From: Pantanalinema sp. GBBB05
GTDB taxonomy: Bacteria > Cyanobacteriota > Cyanobacteriia > Leptolyngbyales > Leptolyngbyaceae
Direction: 5' to 3'
NCBI GenBank assembly: GCA_016743235.1
Contig: VRZD01000039.1
Span: 1 to 61,615 of the forward strand
Length of the DNA: 61,615 bases
Shown here one piece after another: positions 33,839 to 41,328 of the stretch (position 1 is its first letter; each line of letters begins with the position of its first letter). Both the position numbers and the translations under genes were made by a program. Below the pieces are notes generated by a model. That model saw nothing but the letters and a program-made list of their open reading frames with translations, did not search any database and was not told where the DNA came from.

Positions 33839-35305
33839 TCAACGAACTGCCTTTAAAGCTTCGTACAATTTTTGAAACTGATCAACAGCAGATTCATAAA
33901 CAGCAACTTCTTGAGGATGGACTGCATTGCTAATGGGTGGCAGTATCTTGAGAGCAGCTTCTAAATCAGGATAAACACCCACGCCAACCATTGCCAGAAT
34001 CGCGGCTCCATAGGCAGCCCCTTCTGTCGTTGGCGGCACCAGGAGTTCGGTTTGCAGGGCATCTGCCAGAATTTGCAGCCAGGTCTGCGATCGTGCTCCT
34101 CCTCCCGTCGCCAGCAATTGTTGCACAGGGGCAATCTCGCTAATCACATCCAATGCTGCTCGTAGACTGAATGCCACCCCTTCCAATACGGCTCGAACAA
34201 CATCAGCCTGAGTATGAGATAAAGACAGATTTGCCCAGGCACCACGAGTCTCCGAGTCAAGGTAAGGACTGCGTTCCCCGGCTAAATGGGGCAGAAATAG
34301 AACACCCCGTGCCCCAGGCGGTGAAGTTGCTGCCATCTCCATTAAATCGGTATAAGACGTTTGAGAGGCAAATGTGTCTCGATACCAGCGCAAAGAGCCA
34401 CCCGCCGCCAAGGTCACTCCCAGGAGATGATAACCCCCATCCACATGACAAAATAAATGCACTCGACCGTCTGGATCGGGAGTCGGACGATCGCAGGGCG
34501 CAAAAATCACTCCAGATGTCCCAATACTCAAGCTGCCCCGATTGAGATGAGTCGATGAAATTCCCAAGCCGATCGCGGCAGTGGCATTATCTCCACCCCC
34601 CGCAATCACAGGTATTCCAACGGGTAAGCCAGTCCGAGACGCAATCTCTGGCTTTAATTGACCGACGATCGCCGTTGACTCAATGACTTTCGGAAACAAT
34701 GCTGGGTCAATACCGAGAGTACTGAGAATATCCACATCCCACTGCCGACTGACCAGATTTAAACATCCAATTCCTGAGGCATCGGATGGTTCCGTGGCAA
34801 ACTCCCCTGTTAACACATAGCCTAAGTAATCCTTGGGCAAAAGCACCTGTTGTACCTGGGCATACGCTTGGGGTTCGGCTGCTCTTAACCAAACCAGCTT
34901 CGGAAGCTGAAATCCAGTAATGGCAGGATTACCTGTGCGCTGAATTAACTCCGATCGAGGAATGAGTGTTTCGATCTCAATCACGGCTGTTCCAGTGCGC
35001 TGGTCATTCCACAAAATAGCTGGTCTGATCACACGACCTGACGCATCCAGGGTCACCATACCATGCATCTGTCCAGACAAACCGAGAGCAATGACTTGAT
35101 GCTCCCTCAGTTGCTCACTCACACTGGCTAAAGCGTTCAAGCTGGCTGCTACCCAGTCTGTGGGGTCTTGTTCTGTCCAACCGGGCTGGGGCGTTAGGAG
35201 TGGGTAACTTTTTGTCGATTGAGCTATGAGTTGACCCTGTCGATCCACGGCGATCGCTCGCACTCCTCCTGTCCCCAAATCTAAACCAATTACGACATCA
35301 GCCAA
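33839..35305 (-). CDS. xylB: Xylulokinase (FGGY family)
   Basis: 488 residues, full family length. The N-terminal phosphate motif GLDLGTGGVRAIAVD, then LSGQMHGMVTLD and ILWNDQRT (substrate loop), and the C-terminal ATGGGARS of the ATP site. It phosphorylates D-xylulose (or a related ketose) with ATP to xylulose-5-phosphate for the pentose phosphate pathway. Convergent with the SDR gene. Its presence suggests the imported polyol can be D-arabitol or xylitol, or that the enzyme takes a wider ketose range. Confidence 0.93.
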   Translation of the reverse strand: MADVVIGLDLGTGGVRAIAVDRQGQLIAQSTKSYPLLTPQPGWTEQDPTDWVAASLNALASVSEQLREHQVIALGLSGQMHGMVTLDASGRVIRPAILWNDQRTGTAVIEIETLIPRSELIQRTGNPAITGFQLPKLVWLRAAEPQAYAQVQQVLLPKDYLGYVLTGEFATEPSDASGIGCLNLVSRQWDVDILSTLGIDPALFPKVIESTAIVGQLKPEIASRTGLPVGIPVIAGGGDNATAAIGLGISSTHLNRGSLSIGTSGVIFAPCDRPTPDPDGRVHLFCHVDGGYHLLGVTLAAGGSLRWYRDTFASQTSYTDLMEMAATSPPGARGVLFLPHLAGERSPYLDSETRGAWANLSLSHTQADVVRAVLEGVAFSLRAALDVISEIAPVQQLLATGGGARSQTWLQILADALQTELLVPPTTEGAAYGAAILAMVGVGVYPDLEAALKILPPISNAVHPQEVAVYESAVDQFQKLYEALKAVR

Positions 35306-35557
35306 CCTGTCCTCCCACTGCTGAACGATTTAAGGTGTCTTCCGTTTGGGTACTCAGTCAGAACCCCTCGTTACGGCTGAAGTCATTCTAGAGGCACTGA
35401 ACATGGCAATCTTCTCATTTTTCCCTTACTTATATTGACTTTAATCCTCAAACACCCGACTTTCTACATCGCACTCCTGCAATCACCCTTATGCATGATG
35501 TAGTTATAGTTTTAAAGTACGCCCTAGGGCTGACTATCTCCTGTTATCTGAGAATAG

Positions 35558-36820
35558 ATGGACACTTCCCCCCGTCAGGAAATTATTGAACTGTTCTCGA
35601 CCTTCTTGCAATTTGAGGCAGACCAGTTTAGCGGCTGGGTGACTGACCTCCGATTACGTCGCAGTATGCAGAGACGATTGGAGGACGGCTCTAGCCATAA
35701 ACCTACCCTCATTGCAGCAGGTCAATCATTAGAGAAATTTTGGGTGCTCTACTGGTATCGCAGCTGGCAAACCCAGAGCAATACTCTAGCGGAGGGACAT
35801 TTAGCTGCTTACTTACAAGAACCTTGTTACTGGTCAGCCCAACGAATAGCCAGAAGATTTACCAACATTCAGTTTGGCGTCTCGGATTATTGCCAAATGG
35901 CAATGGCAGAGCTTCGCACGGTGTTGAAGGGGTTTAAGCCCGATCGCGGGGCTAGTTTAAAGACCTTTGCTAGTATTGTCTTTCCCAGCCTATTGAAGGA
36001 TCAATTGCGCCAGCGACAGGCGGCGAATCTTTGCTCAAGTTGGGGATTGTTACGGAGAATCAGCAAAAAACGGTTCCTGGAGGCATTGAGGCAGGCAGGC
36101 TTATCTGCGGCAACGATCGCCCAATACCAGTTAGCGTGGATGTGTTTCAATGCCCTGTATGTGCCAACCCAAACTGGTACAAAGCAGCTTCCTCTAGTCG
36201 ATCGTTCCTTGTGGATTGCCATTGCAGAGCTTTACAATACCCAGCGCTATAACCATCTGGTGCCCGACGAATTAGACTGCACCCCGCAGGTGATGGAACG
36301 GTGGCTAAGCCAGTGTGCTACTTGGGCGCGGGCGTATCTCTATCCAACCGTTGAGTCGTTGAACGTGCCAAAGCTGGGATTAGAAGCGGGTGGTGAGCGG
36401 CAGGATGATTTATCCGATCCACTTCAGGACTCATTATTGACTGAGTGGATCAGGCAGGACGATGATCAGGCGCGTCAGGTGCAGCAGGCTCAAATTCGCG
36501 GCGCGATCGTGACTGCCCTGGAACAGTTGAGTGCTGAGTCTCAGGAACTGTTGCGGCTCTATTACCAGCAGGGGTTAACCCAGCAGGAAATCATGCAGCA
36601 ATTGCAGATGAGTCAAGCAACCGTGTCACGCCGGCTCACCAAAGCCAGGGAAGTATTGCTGCTGGCATTGATTGAGTGGAGCCAGCAGACGTTGAATAGT
36701 TCGCCCAATCCCAACCTAATAAAAGAGATGAGTGCGGCTTTAGAAGAATGGCTTGGGGTTCAATATGGTGTACCAAATGCTGCCTTTGGCAAGCAAATTG
36801 CTGGGCAGGGAGCGGAATGA
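35558..36820 (+). CDS. Sigma-70-family RNA polymerase sigma factor
   Basis: 420 residues. The C-terminal region 4 HTH is clear (ALEQLSAESQELLRLYY, GLTQQEIMQQLQMSQATVSRRL, around residues 310-365). The N-terminal half shows a possible region 2 (FTNIQFGVSDYCQMAM) but is divergent. It heads a cluster with DUF1822, CHAT-CHASE2 and DUF928 genes, the first sharing an ATGA overlap with its stop. A dedicated sigma factor leading its own operon suggests self-regulated expression of this set. The 252 bases upstream hold a GCCCTAGGGC palindrome and no gene. Confidence 0.85.
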   Translation: MDTSPRQEIIELFSTFLQFEADQFSGWVTDLRLRRSMQRRLEDGSSHKPTLIAAGQSLEKFWVLYWYRSWQTQSNTLAEGHLAAYLQEPCYWSAQRIARRFTNIQFGVSDYCQMAMAELRTVLKGFKPDRGASLKTFASIVFPSLLKDQLRQRQAANLCSSWGLLRRISKKRFLEALRQAGLSAATIAQYQLAWMCFNALYVPTQTGTKQLPLVDRSLWIAIAELYNTQRYNHLVPDELDCTPQVMERWLSQCATWARAYLYPTVESLNVPKLGLEAGGERQDDLSDPLQDSLLTEWIRQDDDQARQVQQAQIRGAIVTALEQLSAESQELLRLYYQQGLTQQEIMQQLQMSQATVSRRLTKAREVLLLALIEWSQQTLNSSPNPNLIKEMSAALEEWLGVQYGVPNAAFGKQIAGQGAE

Positions 36821-37995
36821 TGGTGATCTTTGCAGATCCAAAAGAGTGGTGGTTAGAGGTATCGCCATCCATGCAGGCAGAGGCAGTCCAGCAAAGTCAG
36901 TTGTGTCGCTCAATTGCTAGTCGGCAGCGGGCTTATTTGAATGCTCTATGTTTGCAAGCGGTATTAGAGTGGATTCGAGCTGATGTGACGGCAGCCGCCC
37001 CCTGGCTGACTTCACTGTTACCAGCGATTTGGGACGTCGTGAACGGTACCACCATGATGCTGGGAGCGATACGATTAGTGTTGCTGCCGACCGACGCGAT
37101 CGATGCCAGTGAGTTAGAGGTGCCGCAGGAATGGGTGGATTGTCCCAGTTGGGCAGGGGACTATTACCTGGCAGCGCAAGTTAACCCAGAGGCTAGCTGG
37201 GTAAGAGTTTGGGGATACACAACTCATCAGGAACTGAAGGCGATCGGGCATTATGATTCCATCGATCGCACCTATTCCCTGGCGGCGGAACAGTTAACTC
37301 TAGACCTGAATGCCTTTTGGGCAACCTATCAGCTCTGTGGTACAGCACAAACGCGCCAAGCGATCGCGCCCCTACCGGAACTCTCTGACATGCAGGCAGA
37401 TCATCTGATTCAGCGATTGGGAGATCCCGCGATCGTGTTTCCTCGTTTGGCAGTGCCTTTTAGCCTCTGGGGTGCTCTGCTGTCGCGATCGGGCTGGCTG
37501 CAAGCCCTGTATTTGCAGCGCTGTGGTATCGAGCGGACGCGACCAGCCATTGTGCGGCTGAGTGATTGGCTCCAGGGACAGTTCACTGAAGTGTGGCAAA
37601 CAGTGGATGCCGTTTTGCCTACCCAGGTTGTCATGGCTTGGCGCAGCAGTGAGAGCGGGTCAGAGGATGTCCCAGTCTATGCGATTAACCGCGCTAAGGT
37701 GTTGGCATTGGCTCCAACGGAGGGCAAAGACGGGTTCGCTTTGCTCATTGGCATCACACCGATCGACTCAACTCAAATGAACCTGGGGCTGCACGTTTGT
37801 CCGGTGGGGCAGCAGGCGACGTTCTTGCCAGAGATCCGGGTGCGGCTACTGGACGGAGCTGGGACTGAAGTGGGACAAGCAAGCGCGACAATGCCCGAAA
37901 CCATTCAATTTCAGTTTAGTGGTCAAGTCGGCGAGCAGTTCAGTGTGGAAGTTGCTATGGGCGATCGGACGCTGACTGAATTCTTTGAAGTCTAG
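36817..37995 (+). CDS. DUF1822 family protein
   Basis: 392 residues from ATG 36817, overlapping the sigma stop (ATGA) with GGAG-like bases upstream. The frame is open back to 36748, but that start would overlap more and lacks support. N-terminal helical region (RQRAYLNALCLQAVLEWI), then DCPSWAGDYYLAAQVNPE, which resembles the beta domain seen in DUF1822, and a C-terminal beta-rich part. The family is cyanobacterial with no known function. Translational coupling to a sigma factor hints at an anti-sigma or sensory partner role. Confidence 0.8.
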   Translation: MMVIFADPKEWWLEVSPSMQAEAVQQSQLCRSIASRQRAYLNALCLQAVLEWIRADVTAAAPWLTSLLPAIWDVVNGTTMMLGAIRLVLLPTDAIDASELEVPQEWVDCPSWAGDYYLAAQVNPEASWVRVWGYTTHQELKAIGHYDSIDRTYSLAAEQLTLDLNAFWATYQLCGTAQTRQAIAPLPELSDMQADHLIQRLGDPAIVFPRLAVPFSLWGALLSRSGWLQALYLQRCGIERTRPAIVRLSDWLQGQFTEVWQTVDAVLPTQVVMAWRSSESGSEDVPVYAINRAKVLALAPTEGKDGFALLIGITPIDSTQMNLGLHVCPVGQQATFLPEIRVRLLDGAGTEVGQASATMPETIQFQFSGQVGEQFSVEVAMGDRTLTEFFEV

Positions 37996-38006
37996 GATCC
38001 GTTGCA

Positions 38007-40409
38007 ATGACGAAGCGAGCGGTTTTGCGATTCGATGGCGATTTGGAGCAAGGGTTCCAAGTCATCCTGGAGATTGGAGCGGAGCGGACGCTGTCGTTTT
38101 CAGAGACCACAGGAGCATTACCCCCAGCACCTGAATTAGCATCCGGTTTAGCCGATTGGCAGCATCATTATCGCCAGCTCTCAGCCTCTACTCGGATTAC
38201 GCTCCAGCAGATCACCGTTCGGACGGACATAACCGCCCGCCTGCAAGCCTGCCGGCACAGCGCTCAAACCTTGCAACAACACCTGAATACCTGGCTAGCA
38301 TCCCCCTCCTTTCAAAGTGTGGAGAAACAACTACGCGAGTCTATCGATCTCACTGAACCCGTGCGGGTCTTGCTGCGAACCACCGATTTGCGCTTGCATC
38401 GATTGCCCTGGCACTATTGGGAGTTTATCGAGCGCTACCCTCATGCAGAACTGGCACTCAGCACTCCTCCAACCTCTGAGGTTAAGCCAATCAGTTCAGG
38501 TGACAGCGTTCGGATTCTGGCAATTTTGGGCGATCGTCAGGGCATTGATATCGAGCGCGATCGCCAACTCTTAACCAACTTACCCCATGCCGAGGTCTTG
38601 GTTCTGGTCGAGCCATCCCGGCAGCAGTTAACCCATCACCTGTGGGAGCAAGCCTGGGATATTCTCTTCTTTGCCGGACATAGCCATACTGAAGCTAGAC
38701 AAGGTTATGTCCGCATCAATCCTGATGACAGCCTGACGATCGCGGAGTTGAAATATGGACTGCGGCAGGCCGTTTCCTGTGGACTCCGACTGGCGATTTT
38801 CAACTCTTGTGACGGCTTGGGGTTAGCTTATGAACTGGAGCAACTCCACCTGCCACAACTGATCGTTATGCGGGAACCCGTGCCCGATGTGGTCGCTCAA
38901 GAGTTTTTGAAACACTTTCTGACCGCCTTTGCCCGGGGTGAGGCATTGCATCAAGCTATGCGGGAAGCCCGTGAACGCCTCCAGGGGTTGGAGAACCAGT
39001 ATCCCTGTGCGACCTGGTTGCCCATACTGGTTCAAAATCCGGCAGTTGTGCCACCCAGTTGGCAGAGCTTACAAGGATGGGAAGCAGGCGGGAAGACGGG
39101 GAGAGGGGAAGCAAGAGGAGTGGAGGAAGCAAGGGTACACCGAGTCAATTGCCAAACGCCAAGCTTGCTGTCTCACTTGTTGCAACGCCTTCTGTTCACT
39201 AGCCTTGCGGTTACGGGATTGGTTTTAGGGGCAAGATATGTTGGGATTTTTCAATCCTTAGAACTGGCAGCGTTTGATCACCTGATGCGGATGCGTCCTG
39301 CTGAACCTCCCGATCCTCGATTGCTGGTGGTTCTAGTCACCGATGAAGATGTCCAGGCACAGCCGCAGGAGGAACGACGCGGTTCGCTGTCGGATCAAAC
39401 CTTTGAGCAATTGCTAAAGCAACTGGAAGCCTATCAACCGCAAACGATCGGACTGGATATTTATCGAGATTTTCCGGTTGGCAAGAACCATCCAAACCTG
39501 ATTAAGCGTTTGCAACAGCAGGATCGCCTGGTGGCAGTGTGCAAAGTCGGTGATGGGGAACAGCATGAAAGTGGTGTAGCACCCCCACCCGAATTAACCG
39601 CTGCCCAGATTGGGTTTAGTGATTTGGTGATGGATTCAGATCAGATTGTGCGGCGTCATTTATTAGCAATGACACCGCCACCCTCCTCCCGCTGTACCGC
39701 TCCCTATGCCTTAAGTGTGCAACTGGCATTGCGCTATTTGGCAGTGAAAGGTATTTCGTTGCAGTATCCCGATCCAGATACCTGGCAATTGGGTCAACTC
39801 CGGCTGCAACCACTCAGAACAAACCGGGGTGGGTATCAAATTGACGATCGCGGACACCAACTCTTGCTCAATTACCGTTCTCCAGACCAGGGAGTGCGAC
39901 AAGTCACGTTAGGTCAAGTGCTGAAGGGGCAAATTAATCCTGAAGCGGTTAAAAATCGGATTGTCTTAATCGGTACGAGCGCCGAAGGCACACATGATTA
40001 CTGGCTGACTCCCTATTACACTGCCTATGGCGATCGCCAATCCATTCCGGGTGTGATGCTACAAGCCCAAATGACTAGCCAATTGTTGAGTGCAGTATTG
40101 GATGGACGACCCTTGCTCTGGACCTGGGCACTGGGGGCGGAGGTTCTGTGGGTAGCGGGTTGGGCGTTATTGGGTGGATTGCTCACATTAGTTTGCCACA
40201 AATCGACTACCTGGGGACTGACAATGATCGGTGCGATCGCTGCCCTATGGGGGATTTGCCTGCTGTTGCTCATCCAAACAGGTGCTTGGGTGCCGCTTGT
40301 GCCTGCCGCAGTTGCTCTGATCACGGGCGGAATGGGGATGAAAGGAAGTGAAGTCAGCAATCGAACGTTGAAACCCCAAAAGGCGAATCCCGGTTTTAGG
40401 CAAGAATGA
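38007..40409 (+). CDS. CHAT-CHASE2 membrane protein
   Basis: 800 residues. The N-terminal CHAT-like domain has LFFAGHSHTE (His near residue 223) and IFNSCDG (Cys near 265), so a caspase-type dyad appears present. A Gly/Arg/Glu-rich linker (about 355-380, low-complexity DNA) leads to a membrane helix (LFTSLAVTGLVLG). The CHASE2 extracellular sensor follows (AAFDHLMRMRPAEPPDPRLL, about 415-690). Three C-terminal helices close the protein. I infer that a signal outside the cell gates a protease inside. It starts 11 bases after the DUF1822 gene. Confidence 0.9.
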   Translation: MTKRAVLRFDGDLEQGFQVILEIGAERTLSFSETTGALPPAPELASGLADWQHHYRQLSASTRITLQQITVRTDITARLQACRHSAQTLQQHLNTWLASPSFQSVEKQLRESIDLTEPVRVLLRTTDLRLHRLPWHYWEFIERYPHAELALSTPPTSEVKPISSGDSVRILAILGDRQGIDIERDRQLLTNLPHAEVLVLVEPSRQQLTHHLWEQAWDILFFAGHSHTEARQGYVRINPDDSLTIAELKYGLRQAVSCGLRLAIFNSCDGLGLAYELEQLHLPQLIVMREPVPDVVAQEFLKHFLTAFARGEALHQAMREARERLQGLENQYPCATWLPILVQNPAVVPPSWQSLQGWEAGGKTGRGEARGVEEARVHRVNCQTPSLLSHLLQRLLFTSLAVTGLVLGARYVGIFQSLELAAFDHLMRMRPAEPPDPRLLVVLVTDEDVQAQPQEERRGSLSDQTFEQLLKQLEAYQPQTIGLDIYRDFPVGKNHPNLIKRLQQQDRLVAVCKVGDGEQHESGVAPPPELTAAQIGFSDLVMDSDQIVRRHLLAMTPPPSSRCTAPYALSVQLALRYLAVKGISLQYPDPDTWQLGQLRLQPLRTNRGGYQIDDRGHQLLLNYRSPDQGVRQVTLGQVLKGQINPEAVKNRIVLIGTSAEGTHDYWLTPYYTAYGDRQSIPGVMLQAQMTSQLLSAVLDGRPLLWTWALGAEVLWVAGWALLGGLLTLVCHKSTTWGLTMIGAIAALWGICLLLLIQTGAWVPLVPAAVALITGGMGMKGSEVSNRTLKPQKANPGFRQE

Positions 40410-40422
40410 CTCCGATCGAACT

Positions 40423-41259
40423 ATGAAAAGACAATTTCAAAAAATCTCGTTGAAACGCGCGATCGCCACTGCGATAGTCAGTGTTTTGACCATACCAACT
40501 TGGGTCATTTGCATTCTTATTTCACCTACTGAAGCCACTCTAGTTGCTCAGGTGAATGCAATTGGCTTTAAGCTCCCCCCGCCACCGCCCGATCGCGATG
40601 CCCCAGGGCGTAGAGGCGGTGGGGCAGGACGGGGCTGTGGAGCAGGGAACCAATCCATCACAGCGCTGATGCCAGAATATCAGCAAGCACTGGAACGTGG
40701 AACCATTACTAAAGTGTGGGGTACAACCACCACTGAACGACCCACATTTTGGTTTGATATTCCCTATGAAAATGGCGCGATCGCGGCAATGGAATTTGTG
40801 CTGCAAGACAATTCCAGTCCAGCCAGGGAGATTTATCGCAGTGCGATCGTGCCTCCCATGGCGCCAGGCGTAATCAGCATCCGATTGCCTGCATCAGTGC
40901 CGCCGCTGGAAGGTGGAAAGTTGTACCAATGGTTTTTCAAAGTTCGCTTGCAGTGTGGCTCTGACCTGACAGCAGCAAAACCGCAAATTCAAAAGGCAGA
41001 CCTGAATGGCTGGGTACAGCGAGTGAGTCCCAGCCCGACTCTCACGCACCAACTCCAGCAAGCCACACCGCAACAACAGGCAGCTCTCTACGCCCAAAAT
41101 GGCATCTGGTTTGATGCCCTGACGACCCTGGCAGAACAGCGTCTTACCCATCCTCAAGAGGCTCATCTGATAGCTGATTGGCAGACTCTGCTACGCTCCA
41201 TCGGCTTAGAACCCTTGACAACGAAATCCCTGATTGCTTGCTGCCGATCACAGCCGTAG
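40423..41259 (+). CDS. DUF928 family exported protein
   Basis: 278 residues. The signal-anchor-like start (TAIVSVLTIPTWVICILI) is followed by the family hallmark PGRRGGGAGRGCG near residue 65. Then comes a beta-sandwich-like region (PTFWFDIPYENG, MEFVLQDN) and a helical C-terminus. DUF928 is common in cyanobacteria next to CHAT and CHASE2 genes; its function is unknown. It lies 13 bases after the CHAT-CHASE2 gene, so it is probably the last gene of that operon. Confidence 0.85.
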   Translation: MKRQFQKISLKRAIATAIVSVLTIPTWVICILISPTEATLVAQVNAIGFKLPPPPPDRDAPGRRGGGAGRGCGAGNQSITALMPEYQQALERGTITKVWGTTTTERPTFWFDIPYENGAIAAMEFVLQDNSSPAREIYRSAIVPPMAPGVISIRLPASVPPLEGGKLYQWFFKVRLQCGSDLTAAKPQIQKADLNGWVQRVSPSPTLTHQLQQATPQQQAALYAQNGIWFDALTTLAEQRLTHPQEAHLIADWQTLLRSIGLEPLTTKSLIACCRSQP

Positions 41260-41328
41260 CCTTTGCGATCGGGCGGAATTGACCCGGTATACAACTGACT
41301 CAAAGATCACTTGCGTCACAGTCAGGTA

